Shown here piece by piece: positions 1 to 8,423 of a stretch of DNA of 14,271 nucleotides (positions within the stretch are counted from its first letter, which is position 1; each line of letters starts with the position of its first letter). The stretch covers positions 9,251-23,521 of the forward strand of contig LSSL01001971.1 in the NCBI GenBank assembly GCA_001953115.1. The letters run 5' to 3'. The notes under the pieces were generated by a model. The model was not told where the DNA came from. It did not search any database and was given only the letters and a program-made list of their open reading frames with translations. The position numbers and the translations under genes were made by a program. This stretch comes from Smittium mucronatum (taxonomy: Eukaryota > Kickxellomycota > Harpellomycetes > Harpellales > Legeriomycetaceae).

Positions 1-12
1 GGGGGGGGGGGG
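1..12. other. Poly-G run at window edge
   Basis: Twelve consecutive G bases open the window and pass directly into AT-rich sequence. No other G run of this kind occurs in the 14 kb. A run like this at a sequence end is typical of dark-cycle poly-G calls in two-colour sequencing or of an assembly edge. A genuine homopolymer cannot be excluded. Confidence 0.6.
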
Positions 13-294
13 ATGAATATCTTTGATAATAAATATATTTACCATTAGTCTAAGAACGGAAAACTTGAGAGAAAATCAAGGTGGTCTCCATTTTATATGA
101 ATCACTTAAATTTTGTAAAATATATTTTTAAAACTCCATTATTGACACTAATTAGTTGAGAAGTAAATTAATATATTTAAAATAAGAAAAAAAATACTTC
201 CAAGTATTCCCAGAGACTTTTATCTATATATATTCCGAAATTAAATATATGGAAGAAAATTATATGGCTATCTCAACTTTTATATCCGATATAA

Positions 295-318
295 TATATA
301 TATATATATATGTGTGTG
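295..318. repeat. (TA)8(TG)4 compound microsatellite
   Basis: Eight TA units are followed directly by four TG units. This is a compound dinucleotide repeat of a kind common in eukaryotic intergenic DNA. Confidence 0.85.
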
Positions 319-1441
319 TTTCGATGTAATAGTGAGAAAAGGCTCTAAAAAATATTATATCTTGAAAATTTGAAAACATATATGAATAAATACCATATTT
401 TTTATGGTGGGGTTAGGGATAGAGAATATTATAAAAAAATTAAGAACCTCAAATATCAAATTTGGATAATAATTTTCACCCAAAGATGAAAATAATAAAA
501 TAGTGGTTTCATATATCTAAAAATATAAAAAAATCAGTATATGTGGATTTATGAATTTCCGGCTTATATCAAGAAAAAATTTAAATTTAAATATATATAT
601 TTAATTTTTGATATTTGGAAAAAAATTAAATAAAACGTGTGAATTTTTATTATGAAAAAATTATCACTGGTATCTAAGCTTAACTATTTTTACTACAAAA
701 AAAAAACCTTTATGTAAAAGTTTAATACTAATTTAAATATAAAATATAAAAATTTTAACAAGGTAAAAACATCAACTTTTATTTTTTAAAAAAATAGTTA
801 AGATTCTTCAGTATTACGTAAGCTCGTAAAATATGAGTTTAAAAAAACTAAATAAAATTAAATATTTAAGTTTAAAAATTTAGAAACATTGGTTACCTAT
901 TATTTTTGAAAGAGAAAAGAATAAATAATTCTCTTTTTAAGATAAAAGGGATTAGGATTCAAGAGAAAAAAAAAAGTTATTTATCGATTATAAAGTTTGA
1001 TTACGAAATATTTGGCTACATTTCAAAAAAATTTGAAAATTATTTTCATATTTTTTAAAATTAACTCAAGAGCTTTAGAAATATTTTTTTTCTAAACCAT
1101 ACTAATTTTTCAGTCGTTAAAAATTTCCATTTAAAAATTTATCATCATAAATGACACTAAAATACATGTAAATCCGAAAATTATTACAAAAACCAAATAA
1201 TTAACAATTATTGGATGAGATTATTCTTTGTATTCTTTATTTTAGTGTGAATAAAAAATGTATAAATTGAAAACAATAAAAATATGTATTCGTGAAAAAA
1301 AAGATTTCTGAGTGGGTTTTTAAGTAGAATTCATCATTAAGCTGATTTTAAGTATAAATAACAGAAAAATAAAAAATATTTAGTTGAACACTTGATTATA
1401 AAAACAGGAATAAATTCAAAATTACCTTTGTGATATACATG

Positions 1442-1455
1442 ATATATATATATAT
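1442..1455. repeat. (AT)7 microsatellite
   Basis: Seven uninterrupted AT units are visible in the AT-rich upstream flank. Confidence 0.8.
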
Positions 1456-2154
1456 CTTTTTTATAGAATTTGAAAACAATTTTTGTGAATCGTTATTATA
1501 AAAGTTAATTTTTTATAAAAAATAAATCACACTTATAAGATATTTTTTAACAACTTTTTTTTTTGAAAAATGAGTGCATTTTACAATCTAGCGATCCCTC
1601 GTTTACATTATTAGTCGTTTTCAGTGGGATAAATACCTTTTTTTGAATTTTCGGGGCGTGAATGTATTAAAAATTAACTATCTGAAATTTTTGGGATTTT
1701 GAAAAGATTAGCGCTTAGTATAAACAATTTTTCGGATATAATAATAACATATTTTTTAATTTAGAAATTTATCCAAAATTTGGCTTATATAAATCACTTT
1801 AGATTTAAAAAAGATAGAATGGGCTTTTTTAAGGATTTTTTTTAAAAGTATCATCAAATTAAATCTTTGAAACCTGGTTTAGGAAATTAATATTAACATT
1901 ATTTGAAATTTTTTTTGTATATTCGGGTCATAATAAAAAATAAAACAGTCGATTTTAAATTTTTTTTAAATATAAAATGGTATAAATTGAAATTAACTTT
2001 AAAAATTTACAGTCATATTAATAATATGAATCATATTTTATTAATTCAAAAGTGATTGGAAAATTTGAAATATTTTTATAAGTGTTATGCAAATACATTA
2101 CTAATTATCTGGAATGCAATGGTAAGATTTCGTAATTGTCAAATAACATAAGCG

Positions 2155-2174
2155 TCGTTGTGTTAAAACAACGA
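2155..2174 (+). promoter_or_regulatory. LTR hairpin, 7-bp stem (5' copy)
   Basis: TCGTTGT (2155-2161) and ACAACGA (2168-2174) form a perfect 7-bp stem around a six-base loop, just before the TATA-like tataat. The equivalent 3' LTR segment can still pair in RNA. The role is unknown; it could affect transcription or be chance. Confidence 0.5.
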
Positions 2175-2197
2175 TATAATTTTTATAATAGAAAATA

Positions 2198-2205
2198 GGC
2201 GCGAA
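2198..2205 (+). promoter_or_regulatory. GGCGCGAA motif in 5' LTR (E2F-like)
   Basis: GGCGCGAA is the reverse complement of TTCGCGCC, which matches the E2F/DP core consensus. It is one of the few GC-rich patches in the LTR and is identical in both copies. Binding is inference only, since the host is unknown and a short motif can arise by chance. Confidence 0.25.
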
Positions 2206-2275
2206 TTACAAAATGCTACAATTAATCGCACTAATCCTTAAAAAAAAAAATGAACTAAAATTACATACAACATCT

Positions 2276-2288
2276 CGGTGTCCCTGTG
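2276..2288 (+). other. Candidate minus-strand primer binding site
   Basis: Three bases after the 5' LTR lies CGGTGTCCCTGTG. A tRNA-primed site normally begins TGG, the complement of the tRNA 3' CCA. Here the first base is C, which a single T-to-C change would explain. The implied tRNA would have an acceptor 5' strand close to GUCCCUG; I cannot assign its identity. The position is right, but the match is imperfect and self-priming or a different site is possible. Confidence 0.35.
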
Positions 2289-2324
2289 TAGCAAATAATA
2301 AACTTTAAACTGACTATAATACCG

Positions 2325-3376
2325 ATGAAATTAAGTCCAGATATTACAGCTGTAATAGCCGCTGCTGTTGCAGCAACGCTATCCCAACAGTCAGGATTAA
2401 CTGGAAAAATTCTAAATTTACCAGAATACCACGGGATAGGAAGCTCAGTATCATTTAAATCATGGTAAGATAAATGCAATAGCCTATTAGAGACATTCGC
2501 GATAAAAAGTGAGTCGCGTAAGATTGCTAATTTACGCTTTATGCTTAAAGGGACAGCAGAAACTGCATTAAAATCGTAATATTAAAAAAACCCAGATGTA
2601 CAATTATCCACTGCGGAAATTTTATGAAAAACTCGCGCCATTGTTTGTAGACCCAAGTTATCCACAAGTATTGAGAAGAAAGCTTCAAATGCTTAAGTAT
2701 AAGGGATATTTAGCGGATTGTATCTCCGCCGAATCTAATCTTGTAGGGGAGTATAAAGATATATCGGAAAATGAAAGAATATATCTATTCAAATATGGAT
2801 TGGATAGAAAATTCGTAGATATTCTAAATTTAAAAAAAAACTACAACTTTTTTGGAAGCTATTACATATATTAGCAAACATGGAACTGAAATCGATATGC
2901 GGTTTGCCAAAGAAACAGTACGAGGCTCAATGAACATGGAAATAGAAGTGGATTCAATTAACATAAACAAAATAAATCTAAGAGATGCAGAACCAGACAT
3001 GGTAGAGCTCCCAAATTTCGTGCTATTAAATGACAGTTTTGCACATGATACCTTTTTATATAGCATAAATGGCACAGAAGTCCTGATAAATGTATCCGGG
3101 CGTATCGGAAAAACGTACCTCAATAATAATATCGTTTGTTGGAACTGCGGTAATCCGGGACACCGAAGTTCAGAGTGTAACAAACTTCCAATCCAGCAAA
3201 ATAATAGAAACCAAAATAACAGAGGCCAGAATAATAATATATATAACAGAAATTTCAGCAACGGTAGTGGCCAAAACAACAAAAATGTTCATTATCACAG
3301 AAGAAATAATGATAATAACGACAATAATCACAACAGTTATAAAAATTATAGCTACAGCGATGATTTATATCACTAG
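2325..3376 (+). pseudogene. gag: gag remnant (capsid/nucleocapsid), broken
   Basis: This is the former Gag polyprotein, which would assemble the particle and bind genomic RNA. The chosen start is the ATG at 2325, the first in-frame ATG after the LTR. Reading frames must be switched: 2325 to about 2620, then about 2623 to 2835, then about 2852 to 3376. The two shifts fall near 2616-2625 and 2832-2851, the latter between an A run and a T run. In-frame stops lie at 2466, 2577 and 2583. The LPEYHG and FKSW segments and the downstream LKGTAE resemble retrotransposon gag capsid regions. A CX2CX4HX4C zinc knuckle is intact at 3137-3178. It is followed by an asparagine-rich, arginine-bearing tail to the TAG at 3374-3376, which suits RNA binding. 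The tail also contains many histidine and tyrosine codons. The ancestral length would be about 350 codons. Confidence 0.88.
3137..3178 (+). other. Gag CCHC zinc knuckle
   Basis: Cysteine codons at 3137 and 3146, histidine at 3161 and cysteine at 3176 give the exact CX2CX4HX4C spacing of retroelement nucleocapsids. A tryptophan follows the first cysteine. The domain would bind element RNA during packaging. It is the best preserved part of gag. Confidence 0.92.
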
Positions 3377-3708
3377 GGAAATGGTCCGAGTCATTAGAGG
3401 AACCAGTGGGCCCTATTGACTGCTATAAAATAAAAACCCCTGATATAAACAGCATTCTCAGAGAGGGGAATGATACCGATGATGATTCGGATTTAGAATT
3501 GGAACTAAATAATGAAGATATATACTACACCCCAGTGAGTTCTCCGAAAACAGATATTCCGAAAGAAACTAAGCGAAAAAGAAATAAAAGGGATGAAACA
3601 AATATATTCAAATTAAACGAGCCACAAATCAAGAAAAGAACAAGATTGTTCAAGTTAAATAAGATAAATACTGTTTCAGATATTACACTTGGTAAGCTAA
3701 ACAAAAAC

Positions 3709-4011
3709 TATCCTAATTCCCCATACTGCTTATTATCGATAAACGGAATTAAGACAAAAATTCTCTTTGATTCTGGTGCAACAAAGTGTTTCATCTCTGG
3801 AAAAATCGCCGCGAAATTAAAATTAAAACTGGAGCATGTTAAAGCTGAAATAAATGCAATCACTGCCGATGGACAAGGGTTCAACATAAAAAAACAAACT
3901 CAAGTGGATATACCCATAAATAATTAATTAATTCCAACTACGGCTTATATTTTTCCCCTCGTACATGTGGACATCATTATTGGGTTCGATTGGTGGGAAA
4001 AATATAAGTTG
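3709..4011 (+). pseudogene. pol: aspartic protease domain
   Basis: The active-site triad DSG is at 3769-3777 in the context FDSGATKCFIS, typical of retropepsins (DS/TGA). The second conserved element, a DIIIG-like strand, lies at about 3970-3984, just before FDWW. A single TAA (3925-3927) interrupts the domain between these two motifs, and the frame stays the same on either side. In the family this enzyme works as a dimer and cleaves Gag and Pol. Confidence 0.85.
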
Positions 4012-4290
4012 ACACCCAGTTACGATTCAAACAGATGGAGTGTGATTTTCAATGAAGAATATATCCCTTTAAACCTTGAAATTGAATCAGAAACTCCGAT
4101 AGTGTCTTTAAATCACCTAATAGATTTAACAAAAAACAATAAAGTAGAAGAAATATTTAAAGTTTTTATAATACAAAACAATGATGAACCGCCACGCGAG
4201 CATATAAAAAGTTGGAAAGACGTAAAAATTGGGAATCCTGATTGGTTATCTATACTAAAACTTCACGAAAAAGCGTTTAAAAAATTTAAT

Positions 4291-5095
4291 TTCGATGACA
4301 TCCCAGAAAGGAGTATAAAACGTGAGATACGAACAGGCGATAACCCCCCAATAGCAAGAAGCGCATATCGTCACAAAAATAAACAGCTAAAACAACTGAA
4401 AGAGTATATATCAGAATTAATAGGAAAAGGGTTTATTATACCATCATCCTTGGCTTGGGCCAGTCCTGTTCTTTTCGTAACAAAAAAAGACGGTAGCTGC
4501 AGGATGTGTGTAGATTATAGAGCCATTAATAGTATATCTCACCTCTACAAATACCCATTGCCGAGAATAGACGACTGTTTCTCACAGATTAGGAACGAAT
4601 AAATACCTTTCTAGCTTGGATTTGAAATCCGGATATCATCAAATCAAAATGGATGAGAATTAGATTGAAAAAACCGCCTTTACCTGTAGGTATGGCTCGT
4701 TCAAATACACCGTGATGCCTTTTGGACTACATAGCGCACCAGCGACTTTTCAGCGTTTAATGAATAAAGTTCTACAAGATTACTTAGACGAGTCCGTTAT
4801 AGTATATTTAGATGATATACTCATCTTCCCCAGAACTTATGGATTGCACAAGATACACGTTTTTAACGTACTAAAAACTTTAATAAAGGCCAAACTGCCT
4901 GTTAACATTTCCAAATGTTCATTTGGTGTAAAAGAAACTAAATTTTTGGGGCATATAATAAGCGATTCTGGAATTACGCCTTACTATGATAAAATAATGG
5001 CAATAAAAGAATGGCCACTGCCAGTAACTCACACTAATCTCTTATCTTTTATTGGATTGTGCACATAATATAGAAAATTTATCCCTGGATTTGCT
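4291..5095 (+). pseudogene. pol: reverse transcriptase domain
   Basis: Fingers motifs are present: a WASPVLFVTKKDGS block at about 4456-4500, and RMCVDYRAIN followed by YPLPRIDD. The palm begins with SLDLKSGYHQIKM, its first catalytic Asp at 4619-4621. The catalytic YLDD is at 4805-4816, followed by a FLGHIIS-type thumb segment at about 4944-4964. A frameshift at about 4590-4603 separates fingers from palm. Stops at 4661 (before the KTAF block) and 5066 (a position usually Tyr before YRKFI) break it further. The usual Trp in the GSWRM block is Cys here. The catalytic Asp residues are intact even though the frame is not. Confidence 0.93.
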
Positions 5096-5155
5096 TCAGT
5101 GGCATCTCCACTATATGATCTAACAAAAGGTAAACCTAAAAAGAATTCAATTGTC

Positions 5156-5623
5156 CCATGGAATAGTGTATCCAAAGCTTCATTTTCCAACCTTAAAGGC
5201 CTCCTCATTTCATCGCCTTTACTACAATCTCCTGATTGGTCAAAAGAACTCTTTCTGGAAACAGACGCTTCAGCATTCGCAATAGGAGCAGTACTCTGTC
5301 AAGAAAAACACCCAAACTTTAGGTACCCGATAGCGTTTGAATCCAGAAGATTAACTGTCTCAGAGCGTAATTATTATGCGGGTGAAAGAGAACTTCTCGC
5401 AATCATACACGAATTTTTAGTCTGGAATCATTACCTATCAGCAAATAAATTCACTGTATTGACGGATCATAAAAACCTATTGAATGTTTTTAAAGATAGA
5501 GATCCTCACGTAAGATTAGCAAGATGGCTGGAGAGATTCCAGCATCTTAGCCCGAAAATAAAATACTACCCCGGAGCTAATAATAATGCTGCAGATGCGC
5601 TATCCCGAAGATATGATTTAGCA
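5156..5623 (+). pseudogene. pol: RNase H domain, residues intact
   Basis: The segment is open from about 5069 to 5806, one of the longest unbroken parts of the element. It would degrade the RNA strand of the RNA-DNA hybrid. Counting from the GTG at 5099, the catalytic set D56 (ETDAS), E98 (REL), D123 (LTDHKN) and D166 (ADALSRR) is complete. The connection region before it is present. The frame ends at a TAA at 5807-5809, followed by the integrase N-terminus in the same frame. Confidence 0.9.
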
Positions 5624-5854
5624 AACATCACATTTTCAGATAATAGGCCGATTGAAAGTGATAAAATTGATCAGGACATATACTATATGCTTATATACAA
5701 GCACTTAAGAAATAACTCGGCAAAACCGCATATCATCAGTAATAAAATTTGGAACGAAGTGCTAATAAATTCACACAAATTTGAAATAGTTAACGACCGG
5801 CCTAATTAAAAACATAACCTACTCACATCAGTCCCATACATATCATCAAAAAAT

Positions 5855-6988
5855 AGACTGTCTCTCACAAAAAGTTACCATATTAGTATGACACATATGG
5901 GCATAGCGAAAACTTAAAATATTATGCGACTTCGATGTTGGTGGCCAAAAATGCGGGAGTATATTAACTTCGTAATAAACAGGTGACCACAATGTCAAAT
6001 CGCGGGAGCAAATAAATCCACAATCGCACCATTAAACCCAATAAAGCCAGAAATAAATGCATTTACCAAATGAGGAATCGATTTTATTGGGAAAATGCCA
6101 ACCACCAGTAGCGGTAATAAATGGGTACTTTCAACGATAGATCATAATACAAACTGGATAGTGGTATCTGCCACAAAAGATGCCAAAGCAAACACCGTAG
6201 CCGATTTTTTGTACAAGAAAATATTTTTACAATTTGGAAACCCCGCAGAAATCATATCGGACAGAGGTACCCAGTTTACTTCCGAGGTACTTAAAGAATA
6301 TTTAGAAATACAAAAAGTTAGGCACAATTTAACTTCGGCGCACCAACCAATGTCCAATGGCAAAATAGAACGCGCAAATGGAGTAATTGGTGCCGCGCTG
6401 ACAAAACTTGCATATAGACACAAGAACAAGTGGGATGATTATTTAGATCAGGCTGTCTGGGCAACTAGAATAAGAAAAAATTCAGTCACAAAGGTTCCCC
6501 CCTATTTTTTAGTATATGGGGTCGAGCATAGAATACCAGGAGATACTAATTACATTTTGGGGTCAAGCGAGATAGCAAATAAAGAAAATCCGCACTATAA
6601 TACCAGCTCCAGATTAATAAACGTAAATGAATCGCGAATCGAAGCCAGAAAGCACCAGATTACAGCAATGCAAAAAATGAAGGGGTCATACGACAAAGAC
6701 AAAAAAACAATTAGGTACCCAATAAACAGCTGGGTAATAATGAAAAACGAAACACGACAGAAGCTAGATCCGAAATTTTTAGGGCCGTATAGGATAATTT
6801 ACCATGGCCCCTTTTACACGTACAAGCTAATGACCACAAAAGGAGACCAACTTAAGGTTTTGGTAAACCACAACAGGCTTCAACCCGCAAACGTTGAAAA
6901 CCCTGATAAAGTTAAACCCTGGACCAAGACTCAGGGGAGGCGCGATAAAAATGATAGTACATTTCAGAGGTGGAATGATGTTATGTAA
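5855..6988 (+). pseudogene. pol: integrase with H2C2, DD35E and GPY/F
   Basis: The N-terminal zinc module has histidines at 5879-5881 and 5894-5896 and one cysteine at 5990-5992. The partner cysteine position is a TGA (5984-5986). Stops at 5915 and 6071 also cut this part. From 6095 the frame is open for 297 codons. The catalytic triad is D16 (6140-6142), D56 (6260-6262, in SDRGTQF) and E92 (6368-6370, in KIERAN), with exactly 35 residues between the last two. A GPY/F module follows (GPY at 6782-6790). It ends at the TAA 6986-6988 without a chromodomain. Integrase would join element DNA to the host chromosome. The core looks structurally intact, but the zinc module is broken. Confidence 0.93.
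6966..6978 (+). other. Candidate polypurine tract
   Basis: AGAGGTGGAATGA directly abuts the 3' LTR and has only two pyrimidines in 13 bases. This is where plus-strand synthesis would be primed. It overlaps the last codons of pol. A second purine-rich stretch at about 6932-6938 (GGGGAGG) is further away and less likely. Confidence 0.6.
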
Positions 6989-7050
6989 ATACATTACTAA
7001 TTATCTGGAATGCAATTGTAAGATTTCGTAATTGTAAAATGAAATAAGCG

Positions 7051-7070
7051 TCGTTGTATTAAAACAGTGA
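7051..7070 (+). promoter_or_regulatory. LTR hairpin (3' copy, wobble-paired)
   Basis: TCGTTGT (7051-7057) faces ACAGTGA (7064-7070) across a six-base loop. Relative to the 5' LTR the right arm has AC replaced by GT. Both changed positions still pair in RNA as G-U wobbles, so the stem could survive in a transcript. The function is unknown. Confidence 0.45.
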
Positions 7071-7093
7071 TATAATTGTTTTAATAGAAAATA

Positions 7094-7101
7094 GGCGCGA
7101 A
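7094..7101 (+). promoter_or_regulatory. GGCGCGAA motif in 3' LTR (E2F-like)
   Basis: This is identical to the 5' LTR motif and lies inside a longer perfectly matching block shared by the LTRs (about 7085-7104). The resemblance to an E2F/DP core is only suggestive. Confidence 0.25.
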
Positions 7102-8411
7102 TTACTAAATGCTAAAATTAATCGCACTTGTCCTTAAAAAAAAAAGAAACCTCAACATTACCTACTCAAGTTTACAAATTACCATTTACTATAAACAGAA
7201 GGTTTTTCCCAACTTGGGGTTTTTTGACCTTTTGCTACTTTTTATATTGACTCCATATATTTCTATAACTTTTACATTGGTCATACTCTATTAATAAAAT
7301 ACTGATAAACACTTTTTACGTATCTCAAACGCTATTAGTAAGAGAAAATTAACTAAGATATCTAAAATAAAATAAGAGGATATCACACAAGCTAAAAATT
7401 TTCGACCTATCTGATGTTTTTTTTTCTATACCTGCTTGAATTTCTCAAAGGCAAAAAAAATCCAAAAAATTTTTTTTTCTAAAAATAAACGCTCTTAAAA
7501 ATAATAAAGATTAATTTTAAAGGATTAAAGTTGCCTTTTTAAAAATTAAAATCGAACTGAGAATCCAATTAAAATGAAATCTTATTCCTGATATCTTGAG
7601 AAAACTATAAAATTTATTTTAAATGAAAATCCTTCTTTTCGAATTTAATTTTTCATAGTATCTAGATATTATTTATTCCTATTTTTAATAAATATCCTGT
7701 TTATTTTTTTTCAGAAAAAAAAAGCCACCCCTAATGTAATTATTGACAATAATTATGGTGAGTAAAAAAAAAAACGCTTTTAAATCACTTAGCCAAATAA
7801 ATTAAATATTATGTATTTTATGGGGAGTTAAAAAATCCGAAAAATAGTTTAAAAAATAAAAATAAAACTATTAAATTTGCATTTTATTTAGTAATTTCGA
7901 ATTATCAATCATATATTAATTTAAAAAAGTATTAATTAAAAATAAATAAAATAGAAAAGAACAGGTAAAAAGTTTACTAATAATAATTTAGTTAGTAAAA
8001 ACGATTATTTATCATTTTCCAAAATCAGATACTCGAATCTGAAAAGTTAAAGCGAAATTTTATTCATTTTTTTTTAAAAAAAGTACTTAAAATTATAATC
8101 ACAACCAAATATTTAGCCCCAATTGTTATCCATGATTTTTTAGATTCAAGTTTTATTAGAAATTTTAATTAATTAATTTTTTATATGAAACATTATTTTT
8201 CTATTTTATTTCACTTATATTATTTTTTCTGAATATGAAATCTTTAGATCCGTTTATGAATAATATTAATTTTTTTGCATCAATTATATTTCTTACCCAC
8301 ACAGAAAATCAGTAAATTTTAATAAAAAAAAAGCATTTTAATTTTCTCATTTTTTTAAAAAACTTTCTTATTTATTTGGGGTTTGTTCCAAATAGATGTT
8401 AATTTATGCAC

Positions 8412-8423
8412 ATATATATATAT
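8412..8423. repeat. (AT)6 microsatellite
   Basis: Six uninterrupted AT units occur in the AT-rich downstream flank. Confidence 0.75.

Larger units (their letters stand above)
13..2082. other. AT-rich DNA without a recognisable gene
   Basis: This stretch upstream of the retroelement is dominated by A and T runs, and stop codons are frequent in all six frames. I see no conserved protein motif, tRNA-like box or rRNA-like segment. It contains short TA/TG and AT simple repeats (295-318 and 1442-1455). A slightly more GC-balanced patch at about 1568-1720 has no identifiable content. It reads as intergenic or old decayed sequence. Unrecognisably old transposon remnants could be hidden here. Confidence 0.6.
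2083..2272 (+). repeat. 5' long terminal repeat
   Basis: The first of two direct repeats runs from TGTTATGC to a terminal CA. It matches 6979-7168, and both copies are 190 bp with compensating small indels near the end. I count about 14 mismatches in the first 157 positions before the A run; the last 20 bases are more divergent. Notable parts are a hairpin (2155-2174), a TATA-like tataat (2175-2180), a GGCGCGAA motif (2198-2205) and an 11-base A run (2240-2250). In a live element this repeat would carry the promoter. 190 bp is short for an LTR but within the known range. The exact 3' edge is uncertain by a few bases. Confidence 0.93.
3364..6988 (+). pseudogene. pol: pol remnant (PR-RT-RNase H-IN), broken
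   Basis: This is the former Pol polyprotein. It is open in one frame from 3364 (just after a TGA in that frame), so it overlaps the gag end by about 10 bases in the -1 frame relative to gag. The first segment runs to a frameshift at about 4590-4603; the second frame continues to the TAA at 6986-6988, inside the 3' LTR. In-frame stops are at 3925, 4661, 5066, 5807, 5915, 5984 and 6071. Domain order is protease, RT, RNase H, integrase, with no env after it. The region ahead of protease is acidic, followed by a lysine/arginine cluster at about 3562-3594 that might have been a nuclear localisation or nucleic acid binding patch. The stop at 6071 replaces a tryptophan expected before the GIDF motif. 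Function is certainly lost in this copy without trans supply or recoding. Confidence 0.93.
2083..7168 (+). mobile_element. Degenerate Ty3/gypsy-type LTR retrotransposon
   Basis: A 5,086-base element is bounded by two 190-bp direct repeats that start TGTTATG and end CA. Inside, in order, are a gag remnant with a CCHC zinc knuckle, then protease, reverse transcriptase, RNase H and integrase. Integrase lying after RNase H is the hallmark of Ty3/gypsy (Metaviridae) and argues against Ty1/copia. All coding is on the plus strand. The size is normal for a gag-pol element without env. No chromodomain is visible after the integrase GPY/F module. The copy is dead: it carries ten in-frame stops and three frameshifts besides the gag-pol junction, yet most catalytic motifs remain readable. 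No clear 4-6 bp target-site duplication was found: 2078-2082 is ataag, and the bases after the 3' LTR are agttt. Family placement rests on motif recognition, not on a search. Confidence 0.95.
6979..7168 (+). repeat. 3' long terminal repeat
   Basis: This is the partner of 2083-2272, with the same TGTTATG start, CA end and 190-bp length. It keeps the TATA-like tataat (7071-7076), the GGCGCGAA motif (7094-7101) and a 10-base A run (7136-7145). The pol stop codon (6986-6988) lies inside it. Against the 5' copy the differences before the A run are about six transitions and eight transversions. The ORF-like stretch at 7109-7294 crossing its end is not a gene. Confidence 0.93.

Noticed and set aside
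2240..2250. A run near the LTR end as a retroposed poly(A) tail
   Set aside because: The same run occurs at the same place in both LTRs, so it belongs to the LTR and is not a separate insertion.
2261..2479. Minus-strand open frame of 72 codons
   Set aside because: It lies antisense to the 5' LTR end and the start of gag. The plus strand shows gag-like motifs, and the minus product has no recognisable domain.
2830..3282. Minus-strand open frame of 150 codons, hydrophobic
   Set aside because: It is antisense to the gag zinc knuckle and the Asn-rich tail. Its Leu/Phe-rich look is the mirror of AAT-rich codons on the plus strand.
3090..3419. Plus-strand open frame of 109 codons, Ile/Thr-rich
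   Set aside because: It is a shifted reading of the Asn-rich gag tail. The CCHC motif is in another frame.
6142..6429. Minus-strand open frame of 95 codons
   Set aside because: It is a shadow of the integrase core, whose DD35E triad is clear on the plus strand.
6986..7168. Possible env gene or chromodomain after integrase
   Set aside because: Pol terminates at 6988, already inside the 3' LTR, so there is no space for either.
7109..7294. Plus-strand open frame of 61 codons after pol, with a hydrophobic stretch
   Set aside because: It starts inside the 3' LTR and runs out of the element into the flank. It has no env-like features, and its hydrophobicity is expected from T-rich codons.
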